From Chitinophagaceae bacterium (GTDB lineage: Bacteria > Bacteroidota > Bacteroidia > Chitinophagales > Chitinophagaceae), in contig JADKJC010000004.1 of NCBI GenBank assembly GCA_016722465.1, positions 124,001 to 188,000 on the forward strand: 64,000 nucleotides of DNA, written 5' to 3'. Positions within the stretch are counted from its first letter, which is position 1. Each line of letters starts with the position of its first letter. Under the pieces are notes generated by a model, which had not been told where the DNA came from, searched no databases, and saw only the letters and a list, made by a program, of their open reading frames with translations. Shown piece by piece: positions 36,018 to 46,513 of this stretch. The position numbers were made by a program, and so were the translations under genes.

Positions 36018-36614
36018 ATGGCATACAAAAAGATTGATCACTATGATGAGCATGTTACATCAGGATTGATGAAAAATTACAAAGAGACATTGGCATTGTT
36101 GGGTGAAGATGCAGGCAGGGAAGGATTGGAAAAAACTCCTGAACGATTGGCCAAAGCGATGCAGTTCTTAACACAGGGTTACCAGCAGGATGCCAATGCC
36201 ATTCTAAATTCCGCCAAGTTTCATGAGGAAGTGAGTGAAATGATCATTGTAAAAGATATTGAACTGTACAGTATGTGTGAACACCATATGCTGCCGTTTT
36301 ATGGCAAGGCGCATGTGGCATATATACCCAATGGCTGGATCACCGGCCTGAGTAAAGTTGCAAGAGTGGTGGATGTGTATAGCCGCAGGCTGCAGGTGCA
36401 GGAAAGATTAACGCACCAGATATTGAATTCCATTAAAGAAACATTGAATCCTTTGTGGGTAGCTGTTGTTATATAGGCTTCACATTTGTGTATGATGATG
36501 AGGGGGGTGCAGAAACAAAACTCTGTTACAACCACATCTGCTTTTTGGGGTGAGTTTGAAAAGAATGAAACAAGGAGTGAGTTTGTAAAGTTGATTAGTG
36601 CCAAGCTGCACTAA
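36018..36614 (+). CDS. folE: GTP cyclohydrolase I FolE, interrupted by in-frame TAG
   Basis: FolE turns GTP into dihydroneopterin triphosphate, the precursor used by the QueD-type enzymes upstream and by folate synthesis. The first 152 codons are a normal FolE, with zinc ligands Cys87 and His90 in [12 protein letters not shown]. Codon 153 (36474-36476) is TAG where the family has Glu in VAVVIEA. The same frame then continues without interruption as [20 protein letters not shown] to TAA at 36612-36614, 198 residues in all. The third zinc ligand, Cys158, lies after the TAG, so the truncated product should be inactive. A single G-to-T change explains it: error, recent mutation or readthrough. 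Confidence 0.85.
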
Positions 36615-36691
36615 GACTTATAGGTTTAAATGGTTACTGGTTTATTTGTTGGTGGAAACTTCTAACTTCAAATAAACCTTTTTTATGCAGG

Positions 36692-36699
36692 TACATTTG
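36692..36699 (+). promoter_or_regulatory. Candidate -7 element upstream of fabD
   Basis: TACATTTG fits the Bacteroidota -7 consensus and stands 61 bp before the fabD ATG. I do not see a TTTG at the matching -33 position, so this is a partial promoter call. Confidence 0.35.
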
Positions 36700-36760
36700 C
36701 AGGAAATAAAATAAGTTTGCCAACATTATTTTACGACTACTAAATCCTAAATTGATTGCT

Positions 36761-37651
36761 ATGTCACATGCTTATATCTTTCCCGGCCAGGGTTCTCAGT
36801 TCAGCGGAATGGGAAAAAACCTCTATGATACCAATTCATTGGCAAAGGAATTATTTGAACAGGCCAATGAAATTGCCGGCTTCCGCATTTCTGATGTGAT
36901 GTTTACCGGATCGGATGAAGACCTGAAGCAAACCAACGTAACGCAACCAGCAGTTTTTTTACATTCTGTCATCGCCTTTAAAACGTTGGGTGCGGTTAGT
37001 CCTGATATGGTGGCCGGCCACTCATTGGGTGAATTTTCAGCACTTGTTGCAAATAATGTATTGAGTTTTGAAGATGCCTTTAAACTGGTTAGCATCCGGG
37101 CAAGTGCCATGCAAAAAGCCTGTGAGTTAAATCCTTCCACTATGGCCGCTGTACTGGCATTGGCAGATGATAAGGTAGAGGAGATCTGTGCCAGGGTGCA
37201 GGCCGGTACCGGTGAAGTTGTAGTGGCTGCCAATTACAATTGTCCCGGTCAGTTGGTGATCAGCGGTTCCATCAAAGGCATTGAAATAGCCTGTGAGCAA
37301 ATGAAAGCTGCAGGTGCTAAAAGAGCATTGGTATTGCCTGTTGGTGGTGCATTTCATTCGCCGTTAATGTTGCCAGCGAAAGAAGAACTGGCTGCTGCAA
37401 TTGAAGCTACCACATTCAATACCCCTTCCTGTCCTGTATACCAAAATATGGTGGCAAAAGCAGTGACAAATGCTGCTACCATCAGGCTTAATTTAATTGA
37501 CCAGCTTACCGGCGCAGTAAGGTGGACACAGAGTGTGCAGGCAATGATCGCTGACGGCGCTACCCATTTTACAGAAGCAGGCCCGGGCAAAGTATTACAA
37601 GGATTGGTACAGAAGATCAATAAAGAAATGCAGGCAGATGGAGTGAATTAA
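36761..37651 (+). CDS. fabD: Malonyl-CoA:ACP transacylase FabD
   Basis: FabD loads malonate onto acyl carrier protein for fatty acid synthesis. The 296-residue protein starts MSHAYIFPGQGSQFSGMGKN and has the nucleophile motif GHSLG (Ser88). The conserved Gln is in NVTQPAVF and the catalytic His in GGAFHSPLM. An ATG nine bases upstream is less likely by homology. Length is standard. Confidence 0.95.
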   Translation: MSHAYIFPGQGSQFSGMGKNLYDTNSLAKELFEQANEIAGFRISDVMFTGSDEDLKQTNVTQPAVFLHSVIAFKTLGAVSPDMVAGHSLGEFSALVANNVLSFEDAFKLVSIRASAMQKACELNPSTMAAVLALADDKVEEICARVQAGTGEVVVAANYNCPGQLVISGSIKGIEIACEQMKAAGAKRALVLPVGGAFHSPLMLPAKEELAAAIEATTFNTPSCPVYQNMVAKAVTNAATIRLNLIDQLTGAVRWTQSVQAMIADGATHFTEAGPGKVLQGLVQKINKEMQADGVN

Positions 37652-37733
37652 GAAGCCAGGCTTTAAGTAGGATTAGGGACAATGTTATTATATGCTCTGT
37701 ATTCTGAACGGCTCCGCCTTTTAAATCAATTTC

Positions 37734-40226
37734 TTAAAACCTTGCTACTATCTTGAAGTTTATTAACCTTGGTGTAAGCCTGTTGGGGATGCTGTACGTA
37801 GTATTGGAAAAATCTTTGATCAACTGGTAAGAAATGGTATTGGGCCGGTCAATCAGGTTGAATATTTCAAAACTTGCCCAGATATTATCAAAGCCACGAA
37901 AAGGATTGTGGCTCCGGCGGGCACTTTTTTCACTCAGCAATAAAGCACTAAAGCCTATGTCTACCCGGATATAAGGATCGATCACCAATGCATTGCGGTA
38001 CTTAACACTGTTGGGAATATTGAAAGGCATATTACTTCCGTAGAGCATATTCAAATGCACCCGGAAATTTTTATTGGTAGATAAATAATCCTGCAAAAAC
38101 AAGCCAATGGTGATCATCCGGTCTGTTGGACGACGCAACCAACCCACATCCTGCCGAACACTGTCTGCTACTACTTTGTCTGCACTGGTGGAAGTTATGG
38201 GTTCTCCTGCTGCATTTAAATATTGCTGGTAATAATCACCGTCAATGTTTTCTTTTGTTTTCATCAGGCCAATGCTCAGCCAGCTTTCTGCATCCTTTAC
38301 CAGTTCAGTATAGAATCTTGTTTCCAACCCATATGCATAACCCTTTGCATTGTTATTGCCGAAGTAGCGTATCCTTACATTGTCAACATCGTAAGGGATC
38401 AGGTCTTTTATGTTTTTGTAATAAGCCTCGGTAGTGATCCTGAACGGCCTGCCTGCATTTTTGAAATTATAATCCAGCCCTGCCACTACCTGGTAGCTTT
38501 TCTGCGACTTCAGCGCTGTATTGATCGTGCCATCATACCGCCGCAGTTCCCTGTAAAAAGGTGGCTGGTTGTAGATACCTGCTGCCAGTTTGAATACTAC
38601 ATCTTTTTTCCAGTTGGGCTTAATACTTACCTGCGCCCTCGGGCTTATCAGCAGTTCTTTATTGAGTGAGTTGTAATTATATCTTATGCCTGCCTGCAAC
38701 GTGATATCGCTTTTCTCATTTTTAAAAACAATATTGTCCTGCACATAACCGCTGTATTTTTTGATGGACAGGTTAGCAGTGGTATTGAAGAAACTGTTCA
38801 GCCTGCCCGTGTTTACCGGTAGTGAATAACCTGCGCTGTCCTGGTATTCCCATTCGTACAGCTTGTCTTTGATATTGGTTTGTTCAATGCTGTTGCCAAA
38901 CTGGATAAAATGGCTTCCTTCTTCCCAGCTGCCTTTTAAAGCAGCATTCCATACAGTGATGTCGAGTGTATTGCGGCCATAATTTTGATAATACCCTGCA
39001 CCCAGTGGATTTACAATTTGTCCAAAGCTGGCACTGTTGTTATCAAAATCCCTGTCGCCAAATAAATACGCACCTGCAATATCAAAGTTCTCATTCTCTT
39101 TATTCTGAAAGCGGCTCAGCATCCACTTTAGTTTCAGTTTTTTGTTGGGTTGGTTTACAGCGCTTAGCCCGATGAGGTTTGTTTTGTAACCATCTCTTTC
39201 CTGTCCTTCAAAAAATATATCCAAACCAAGATTGGCAGTAAACAATGGGGAGAAAACAGAAGATGTTTTTTGTGCATCCTCCGGTATTAAGGTAAAACTG
39301 GTGGTGGAAAAATTACCCAGCAACTCCAGTTGCCATTTTTCATTCAGCTTGTATGTAAGGTATCCCTGCACATCGGTGGAGGAGGGGATATACGCACCTT
39401 TTGTTTCCTGGCTGCTTAATAAATTCCGGTTACTTCGGTTGCGTACGCCCATAATGTAAGTAATTTTTTCGTTTTTAGCAGATCCTTCCAGGTGAAAGCC
39501 CTGCTCTAAAAAACTTACATAAACAGAACCGCCAAAGCTTTTTGGTTTTTTGTATTGTATGTCCAGCACACTGCTCATTTTATCGCCATACTTTGACTGG
39601 AAACCGCCATTGTAGAAACTTACATTCCTCGCCAGTTCCGGATTGATGAAACTTAAACCTTCCTGCTGTCCGCTTCTCACTAAATAAGGCCTGAATATTT
39701 CAAAGTCGTTGATGTAAATTAAATTCTCCTCATAGTTGCCATCACGTACACTATACTGTGATGTAAGTTCATTATTGCTACCCACGAGTATTTTTATGAG
39801 GCCTTCAATACCACCGGTGGTGCTGGGTAATACCACAGCATTTTTAGGGTTGATCTTTGTGATGCCCAGCTCTTTTCTTTCCCTGTCATCACCAATAATA
39901 ATGGTGCCGAGTGTTTTACCGCTGTGTTGCAATTTGATGGTTACTTTCTCTTCTTCGTTATCACTCAGGAAAAAATTCTTTTGAAAATCGGCGTAACCGG
40001 TATGCGAAAAGATGAGTGCGAATGCTTTTTCAGCAGGCACTTTTATGCGGAAGGTACCCGAGTCCGCAGATACCACGCCGGTTGCCTTTCCCAGTATGAT
40101 TACAGATACGCCACTGATAACATTGTCATTTTCGTCCAGCACTTTGCCGCTTACATAAGCCGCTTTTTTTTGTGCGGCTGCTGTAAGGCAGAACAATGAA
40201 AGAATGATACCGGCTATTATTCTCAT
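37734..40226 (-). CDS. TonB-dependent outer-membrane receptor
   Basis: The 830-residue protein has a signal peptide (MRIIAGIILSLFCLTAAAQ), then a CarboxypepD_reg-like domain (VSGKVLDENDNVISGVSVII). A plug domain follows (about 130-230; INPKNAVVLPSTTGGIEGLI, GLSFINPELARNVSFYNGGF). A long beta-barrel ends IPNRLTPRLINFKIVARF, with the typical C-terminal aromatic. An in-frame ATG at 40295 adds 23 non-signal residues and is rejected. It imports an unknown substrate; no SusD partner lies next to it, so it is not a standard polysaccharide utilisation pair. Confidence 0.9.
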   Translation of the reverse strand: MRIIAGIILSLFCLTAAAQKKAAYVSGKVLDENDNVISGVSVIILGKATGVVSADSGTFRIKVPAEKAFALIFSHTGYADFQKNFFLSDNEEEKVTIKLQHSGKTLGTIIIGDDRERKELGITKINPKNAVVLPSTTGGIEGLIKILVGSNNELTSQYSVRDGNYEENLIYINDFEIFRPYLVRSGQQEGLSFINPELARNVSFYNGGFQSKYGDKMSSVLDIQYKKPKSFGGSVYVSFLEQGFHLEGSAKNEKITYIMGVRNRSNRNLLSSQETKGAYIPSSTDVQGYLTYKLNEKWQLELLGNFSTTSFTLIPEDAQKTSSVFSPLFTANLGLDIFFEGQERDGYKTNLIGLSAVNQPNKKLKLKWMLSRFQNKENENFDIAGAYLFGDRDFDNNSASFGQIVNPLGAGYYQNYGRNTLDITVWNAALKGSWEEGSHFIQFGNSIEQTNIKDKLYEWEYQDSAGYSLPVNTGRLNSFFNTTANLSIKKYSGYVQDNIVFKNEKSDITLQAGIRYNYNSLNKELLISPRAQVSIKPNWKKDVVFKLAAGIYNQPPFYRELRRYDGTINTALKSQKSYQVVAGLDYNFKNAGRPFRITTEAYYKNIKDLIPYDVDNVRIRYFGNNNAKGYAYGLETRFYTELVKDAESWLSIGLMKTKENIDGDYYQQYLNAAGEPITSTSADKVVADSVRQDVGWLRRPTDRMITIGLFLQDYLSTNKNFRVHLNMLYGSNMPFNIPNSVKYRNALVIDPYIRVDIGFSALLLSEKSARRSHNPFRGFDNIWASFEIFNLIDRPNTISYQLIKDFSNTTYSIPNRLTPRLINFKIVARF

Positions 40227-40384
40227 GCGATGAAGATACTTGATTTCCTGTTTTGTTATACGGGATAAAAATAAGGGGTTGTTGATAAACAACAAGTTTT
40301 ATTAACTGCTTTGTGTAATTGCTTTGTTAATTACATCCGGCAATAATAAGAGAGAACAATTTTATCACCATTTAAAATTGCAAG

Positions 40385-42354
40385 ATGAAAAAACTGCTTA
40401 TGCTACTTGCGCCGGTTATCTTATTATCGCTGGCCTTCCGGGCAAATGATTTTTTTACAGTTAGCGGGGTTGTAACAGATAAAGATGGAGCGCCCATTCC
40501 TTTTGTCACTATCAATGTAAAAGGAACAAAAAAGGGCACATCGGCTGATGCAGTCGGCTATTACAAAATCGATATCCTGAACGGCAAACAAACATTGGTG
40601 TTCAGTGCTGTTGGCTTTAAAGCTCTGGAGGTAGCTGTAAAAGGAAAGCCGAAAATTAATGTGGTGCTGGAAGCGGCCTCCACACAACTTCAGGAAGTGG
40701 TAGTAAACAGTGCATACGGTATCAGGAGAAGTTCGAAGTCGGTCAGTTATTCTGTTCAGTCTGTCAACAATGGTTATGCAAGCCAATCTCTATTATCGGG
40801 CCTTAACGGAAAAGTAGCTGGCCTGGATATTAGAAGTGGGGATGGGTTGGTAACTACTTCCCATAGCCGTAACGATGAAGATTTCAATACAGAAGATTAT
40901 GATAAGATCACTGAAAATAAATTTCTTAAAACTACAGATAATCAGCTCTCCACTTTTTCAATTGATGTGGATGCGGCCTCCTACAGCAATGTGCGCCGTT
41001 ATTTAAACAATGGGCAGTTGCCACCCGCCGGTGCGGTAAGAATAGAAGAACTGGTGAATTATTTTAGTATGAATATCCTCAGCCTGCTAATGATGAACCA
41101 TTTTCAATCAACACTGAAATGGCCACGGCCCCGTGGAATCATGATCATCAACTGGTGCTGATTGGCCTGCAGGGGAAAAAGATTCCTACTGAAAATCTGC
41201 CTTCTTCCAATCTTGTTTTCCTGGTGGATGTATCCGGTTCCATGCAGGGGCCCGAAAGAATTGGCCTGGTGAAAGCATCCATGAAAATGCTCGTGGATCA
41301 GTTGCGCCAGCAGGATAAAGTTTCTATTGTAGTGTATGCCGGTGCCGCAGGCTTGGTATTGCCTGCCACCAACGGTTTGGATAAAACGAAAATAAAAGAT
41401 GCCATTGACAGGCTGGAAGCAGGTGGCTCTACTGCAGGCGGAGAAGGTATCAGGCTGGCCTATAAAACAGCAAAAGAGAGCCTGGTAAAAGGCGGTAATA
41501 ACCGGGTGATCCTTTGTACGGATGGCGATTTTAATGTAGGCGAAAGCAGTGATGATGCCATGGAAAGACTGATTGAAGAAGAAAGAAAAAGTGGTGTGTT
41601 CCTTACCGTACTGGGTTATGGAATGGGTAATTATAAAGACAATAAAATGCAAAAGCTTGCAGACAAAGGCAACGGTAACCATGCATATATTGATGGTATC
41701 AGCGAAGCGAAAAAAGTGCTGGTGAATGAATTCGGCGGCACCCTGTTCACCATTGCCAAAGATGTAAAACTTCAGGTTGAATTTAATCCTGCTAAAGTAC
41801 AGGGCTACCGGCTGATTGGTTACGAAAACCGGATGCTGGCAAAAGAAGATTTTAATGATGATAAAAAAGATGCAGGGGAACTGGGCAGCGGGCATACGGT
41901 TACTGCCTTGTACGAAGTGATACCTGTTGGTGTGGAATCTGATTTCCTCAATAGTATAGATTCATTAAAATACCAAAGCAATCAACTTGCTCCATTGAGT
42001 AAGTCTTCACAAACAAATGAGATACTTACGGTGAAGTTCCGGTATAAAGCGCCTGATGGAGATGCCAGCAAACTGATGGTGCACCCGGTAAACGATGATC
42101 AAAAAACGATTGGTAAAACTTCGGAAAACTTCCGTTTTGCCATTGCAGTGGCAGAGTTTGGAATGCTGCTGCGTAATTCTTCATACAAGTCTGGCGCCTC
42201 TTACAACAATGTACTGCGGCTTGCAGAGAAGGCAAAGGAAGCAGATGCAGAAGGTTACCGTTCCGAATTTATACAATTGGTTAAGGTGGCACAAAAACTA
42301 AGCAATGAAAAGCAGGAGCTGGCAGTAGAAGATACCGAAGAAGAAAAATGGTAA
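40385..42354 (+). CDS. CarboxypepD-like / VWA (YfbK-type) exported protein, frameshifted
   Basis: The first frame (40385-41161) holds a signal peptide, a CarboxypepD_reg-like domain ([20 protein letters not shown]) and a short SusC-plug-like stretch ([20 protein letters not shown]). It then enters the VWA N-terminal segment ([20 protein letters not shown]). After about 41067 the frame moves: [13 protein letters not shown] continues into [20 protein letters not shown]. The MIDAS motif DVSGSM follows, and a DUF3520-like tail ends at 42354. One missing base restores about 656 residues. The combination resembles YfbK-type proteins of Bacteroidota; function unknown. Confidence 0.8.
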
Positions 42355-42396
42355 GCAACCTTAAATATTAATCTACAGGTTTTACTAAAATGCTTT

Positions 42397-42435
42397 CTAA
42401 CAAACAGCCTGCTGTAACAGCGGGCTGTTTGTTAG
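42397..42435. terminator. Terminator after VWA gene
   Basis: An 18-bp stem, CTAACAAACAGCCTGCTG against CAGCGGGCTGTTTGTTAG, with one G-T wobble and loop TAA, lies 43 bp after the VWA stop codon. There is no long T-run after it, but the stem is very stable. Confidence 0.65.
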
Positions 42436-42607
42436 AACCAGCACCCTGATTTATTAATGAACAACAAACGTTTGTTAACTCGGCTGCCTGCCATTAATAT
42501 CCGGAAACAAGCAAAAAATGCAGTAAACTTGTACCTGCATCAATGACCTTTTCAATAGCCAATAACTATTGAAATCCATTATTCCTCATCTTCAATATCA
42601 TCATCGC

Positions 42608-44758
42608 ATGCCATTCAGGAAAATTTGTTGTTGTCTGCTTGTAATCAACATCTGCTGTGAAGCTGTTACAGCACAGCCAAACAATACAATTGCTTTATTG
42701 AATAAAGTATCTCTGCAATTCAGTCTTGATCAAAAGGGGATTCCCCAATACGCTGTATATTATGATGGCAAAGCGGTTGTAAGGCCATCCCGTATGGGCT
42801 TTGTTTTAAGTAACAGTATTGTATTAAATGAAGGATTTCAACTGATCAAAACAGATTCAACCGATGTTGATGAAACATGGAATCCTGTTTGGGGTGAAGT
42901 GAGCAGCATCCGCAATCATTACAAACAGGTAAGCTTTCACCTGCAGCAAACACAAACGCCAAACCTCCTGATGAATATTGTTTTCAAAGTATATGAAGAT
43001 GGGGTGGGCTTCAGGTACGAATTTCCAAGACAGTCGAATCTTACCTATTTTATTGTTGCCAGTGAAACCACCCAGTTCAATCTTACCGGAGATCATAAAA
43101 CATTCTGGATACCCGGCGACTATGATACGAACGAACAGTTATACACTACTTCCAGGCTAAGCGAAGTAGATGCCTGGAAATCTGATATGGTTAGTACCGG
43201 TGGCAGGGCATTGAATGTGCCTGATCAATATGCAGTGCAAACGCCGCTGATGATGAAAACGGCAGAGGGCCTGTACATTAATATTCATGAAGCGGCCCTG
43301 GTAAATTTTCCTGCCATGCAATTGCATGTTGATAGGGCGTCTCATAGTTTATCGGCTAACCTGGTACCCGATGCTGCAGGTAACAAAGCCTACTTGCGTA
43401 CACCGGCCAATACGCCCTGGCGTACGGTTATCGTAAGCGATAAGGCAGCAGCTATACTCAGCTCAAAAATGATACTGAATCTGAACGAACCTTCTAAACT
43501 GGAGAATGCATCCTGGGTAAAGCCGATGAAATTCATTGGTATCTGGTGGGAAATGCAGACCAATACGGGCAGCTGGAATTATACAGACAGGCCTGATTCA
43601 TTGGGTGCCAATTCAAAACCTTTTCCCAATGGAAGACATAGCGCCAATACGGCTAATGTTAAACGTTATATCGATTTTGCCTCACGGAACGGAATTAAAG
43701 GGTTGCTGGTTGAAGGATGGAATACCGGATGGGAAGCATGGTATGGTAACTGGAACGGCAGGCATTTTGATTTTGTAACCCCTTATCCCGATTTTGATGT
43801 TACAGCCATTCAGCAATATGCTGCTGACAAAGGGGTAGAGATGATTATGCACAATGAAACAAGTGCAGATGCCGCCACCTATGATCAGCAGATGGACACT
43901 GCTTTTCAATTCATGAACCGCTTTGGTTACCACTCCGTGAAAACAGGTTATGTTGGGCAGATCATTCCAAGAGGGGAACACCACGATGGGCAGTGGATGG
44001 TAAATCATTATTTACGCTCTATTGAAAAAGCAGCTAAGCACCAGGTGGCAATCGACATCCATGAACCGGTAAGGCCTACAGGTTTGCACCGTACTTATCC
44101 CAACTTTATCGCCTGCGAAGCAGCCAGGGGCAATGAGTTTAATGCGTTCAGTGAAGGCAGTCCGCCCGAACATGAAACCATCCTGCCCTTTACCCGTTTG
44201 ATGGGTGGGCCAATGGATTATACGCCGGGTATTTTCAAACTCCGTAATTATGCAACTGGTGCACCCGGCAGGCAAATGCACACCACGCTTGCCAAACAGC
44301 TTGCTTTATATATTACCATGTACAGTCCATTGCAAATGGCAGCAGATATACCTGCCAGCTACGAGGCTCACATGGATGCTTTCCAGTTTATCAAAGATGT
44401 GCCAACAGACTGGGATGATACAAAGATCATTGAGGCGGAACCGGGAGATTATATTACCATAGCAAGAAAAGAAAAGGGAAAGAATAGTTGGTTCATTGGT
44501 GCAATTACCGATGAGAACAGCCGTATAGCAAACATACCACTATGGTTTTTAAATGCAGTTGAAAAATATACTGTAACGATCTATGGAGATGGTGAAGGCG
44601 CCGATTGGAAAACCAATCCCGAAGCTTACAAAATTGAACAGTTTATAGTAACCGGTAAAACGGTATTAATACTGAAACTGGCCAATGGGGGTGGGGCAGC
44701 AGTAAGTGTTATGCCTGCTACTGCGGAGCAGTTAAAGAAACTAAAGATGTATAAGTAG
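42608..44758 (+). CDS. Glycoside hydrolase family 97 (SusB-like alpha-glucosidase)
   Basis: From the ATG at 42608 the 716-residue protein has a signal peptide (MPFRKICCCLLVINICCEAV), a GH97 N-terminal beta-sandwich, and a TIM barrel with WWEMQTNTGSWNYTD and LLVEGWNTGWEAWYGNW. Next come VKTGYVGQIIPRGEHHDGQW and IHEPVRPTGLHRTYPN, then ACEAARGNEF. A C-terminal domain follows. The TGYVG segment where retaining members carry the Asp nucleophile, and the Glu residues in HEPVRP and CEAARG, point to the inverting SusB type. An in-frame ATG at 42569 exists but gives a poorer signal. Acts on alpha-glucosides in the periplasm. Confidence 0.92.
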   Translation: MPFRKICCCLLVINICCEAVTAQPNNTIALLNKVSLQFSLDQKGIPQYAVYYDGKAVVRPSRMGFVLSNSIVLNEGFQLIKTDSTDVDETWNPVWGEVSSIRNHYKQVSFHLQQTQTPNLLMNIVFKVYEDGVGFRYEFPRQSNLTYFIVASETTQFNLTGDHKTFWIPGDYDTNEQLYTTSRLSEVDAWKSDMVSTGGRALNVPDQYAVQTPLMMKTAEGLYINIHEAALVNFPAMQLHVDRASHSLSANLVPDAAGNKAYLRTPANTPWRTVIVSDKAAAILSSKMILNLNEPSKLENASWVKPMKFIGIWWEMQTNTGSWNYTDRPDSLGANSKPFPNGRHSANTANVKRYIDFASRNGIKGLLVEGWNTGWEAWYGNWNGRHFDFVTPYPDFDVTAIQQYAADKGVEMIMHNETSADAATYDQQMDTAFQFMNRFGYHSVKTGYVGQIIPRGEHHDGQWMVNHYLRSIEKAAKHQVAIDIHEPVRPTGLHRTYPNFIACEAARGNEFNAFSEGSPPEHETILPFTRLMGGPMDYTPGIFKLRNYATGAPGRQMHTTLAKQLALYITMYSPLQMAADIPASYEAHMDAFQFIKDVPTDWDDTKIIEAEPGDYITIARKEKGKNSWFIGAITDENSRIANIPLWFLNAVEKYTVTIYGDGEGADWKTNPEAYKIEQFIVTGKTVLILKLANGGGAAVSVMPATAEQLKKLKMYK

Positions 44759-44820
44759 CATCATTCATCCTGGTGTTCTTTGTGAACTCCGTGGTTAAAT
44801 AAATTCAAAGGATTAGTTTG

Positions 44821-44876
44821 AAAGTTAAGGAGTTAAGAAATGAAAGGCTTTGACCATTTCTTAACTCCTTAACTTT
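44821..44876. terminator. Bidirectional terminator with perfect 22-bp stem
   Basis: The arms 44821-44842 and 44855-44876 are exact inverted complements around a 12-base loop. They lie between the convergent GH97 and DUF1501 genes. The plus strand continues with TTTTCG. Confidence 0.85.
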
Positions 44877-44890
44877 TTCGTTCCTTTATT

Positions 44891-46480
44891 CTATTGCACT
44901 TTCACTACCGGTTTCATCTGCACATGCCTTCCGTTTTGAAAACGGAGATAATAGATGCCGGTTGGATAAGCACCGATATTAATTTGCTTATTGATGGTTT
45001 GCGGGCCACCGTAAGTAGCTTCCAGGATTGTCTGCAACGGGGCTCCCTCTTTACTTACTAACTGTAGCAAAGTGTGGCCGCCATTGGTAAAGAAAGTTAC
45101 GGTAGTTATCCCGGTCGCTGGATTAGGGGATGTGCTTACTAAGTTATCTTCATTCACTTCCTCCATCCTGCCCAAAGGTGCACAGTTGGCATTATTGCAA
45201 ATATTAAGGTCATTAAAGTTCTGAAGCAATATCTGTTGCAGGCTGGTACTGTCCTGGCAAAGCCAGCGTTTCATAATACTATAGTACACACTCCTGAAAT
45301 CGAATTGCATACCGATATTATCAACAGAAGTGGCACTTGATGGTAACAATGGGTTGCTGCCGATAATTCCACCGGTGGCTTGTGTGCCAAATATAAACTG
45401 CGGGGCTGCATAGCCATGATCGGTACCGCCGCTGGCATTGCTTTTTATCCTGCGGCCAAACTCACTAAAGGTCATGCCCAGAACCCGCTGGTCTTTTCCC
45501 ATGAGTGAAAGGTCGCTTTGAAAAGCCTTTACACTGTCGCCTATCGTGGCAAGCAGGTTGGCATGGGTGCCGGTAGTGGTATCAGCCGTGTTAACCTGCC
45601 CTGTGTGGTTGTCAAAACCCTTCAGGTTCACTACGTATATCTTTGTACTCAAACCTCCATTGATCAGCCTCGCCACTATTTTAAGTTGTGATGCCAGGCT
45701 ATTGGAGGGATAAGTGGCCATATTGGTATTGCCCGCCCTGTTATAGGCCGTCTTGATCAGATCACTATAAAGTTCTGCCTGCCGGGATACTTCCCTCAGG
45801 TGGGCAAGCTTGTCACCCATTGGCGTATCTGCTGCCACAATATCCTGTCCGCCATTGGCATTGTTGATAAAGGCATTGGGATCGCTAATGGTATAGCCCA
45901 TTGGTGCCGATGGCCCGAGTAATGCAAGTGCCGTACTGCTACCAAACTGCACCGCCAAAGGATCTGGCATCTCTGTAGTGGGGTAGTTGCCTGGGAAACC
46001 GGCATACTCACCATTCAGGTACCTCCCCAGCCAGCCATCGTTTAAGAACTGGTCGCTGTCCGAGGCCGTGTTCCAGATATCGGTTGCCCTAAAGTGGGAG
46101 AAGTTAGGATTGGGGTAACCAACCGACTGCACAATACAAAGCTTGCCTTGGTTGTACAAATCCCTCATCCCGGTTAAGGAAGGGTGTAAGCCGGTAGCCG
46201 AAGTGCCTGTTAGGGCCAAAATCCTGTTTTGGGGAATGGCAATATTGGTCCGGGCATTATAGTAACTGCTGTACTGATCGATCGGGATTACCGTATTCAA
46301 TCCGTCGTTTCCACCGCTCAATTGTATCACTACCAGTATATGGTCGTTGGGTGTACCAGGCAGTAACAGCTTCCCAAGGGGGCTGTCTTCGGCGTGGGCG
46401 GTAAGACTAAAGCCGTTGATCAGCCCTGGTACCCCGGCACCTGCAATGGCAGCATTACGAATGAATTTTCTTCTTTGCAT
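44891..46480 (-). CDS. DUF1501-family exported protein with T9SS sorting domain
   Basis: The 529-residue protein starts with an RRKF Tat-like signal (MQRRKFIRNAAIAGAGVPG), then the DUF1501 (sulfatase-like) body: VVIQLSGGNDGLNTVIPID, HPSLTGMRDLYNQGKL, GYPNPNFSHFRATDIW, MTFSEFGRRIKSN and TDHGYAAPQFIFG. From about residue 450 there is a type A sorting domain (STSPNPATGITTVTFF ... YPTGIYYLRFQNG), indicating export through T9SS. The DUF1800 gene lies 33 bp upstream on the same strand; such pairs are common in Bacteroidota. The reaction is unknown. Confidence 0.88.
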   Translation of the reverse strand: MQRRKFIRNAAIAGAGVPGLINGFSLTAHAEDSPLGKLLLPGTPNDHILVVIQLSGGNDGLNTVIPIDQYSSYYNARTNIAIPQNRILALTGTSATGLHPSLTGMRDLYNQGKLCIVQSVGYPNPNFSHFRATDIWNTASDSDQFLNDGWLGRYLNGEYAGFPGNYPTTEMPDPLAVQFGSSTALALLGPSAPMGYTISDPNAFINNANGGQDIVAADTPMGDKLAHLREVSRQAELYSDLIKTAYNRAGNTNMATYPSNSLASQLKIVARLINGGLSTKIYVVNLKGFDNHTGQVNTADTTTGTHANLLATIGDSVKAFQSDLSLMGKDQRVLGMTFSEFGRRIKSNASGGTDHGYAAPQFIFGTQATGGIIGSNPLLPSSATSVDNIGMQFDFRSVYYSIMKRWLCQDSTSLQQILLQNFNDLNICNNANCAPLGRMEEVNEDNLVSTSPNPATGITTVTFFTNGGHTLLQLVSKEGAPLQTILEATYGGPQTINKQINIGAYPTGIYYLRFQNGRHVQMKPVVKVQ

Positions 46481-46513
46481 ATCAATAATATTATTGGCTC
46501 ACGCAGGTAAAAC

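Noticed and set aside
36474..36476. TAG recoding as an amino acid across the genome
   Set aside because: Other genes in the window, such as those ending at 31455 and 44758, use TAG as a normal stop, so general recoding is not supported.
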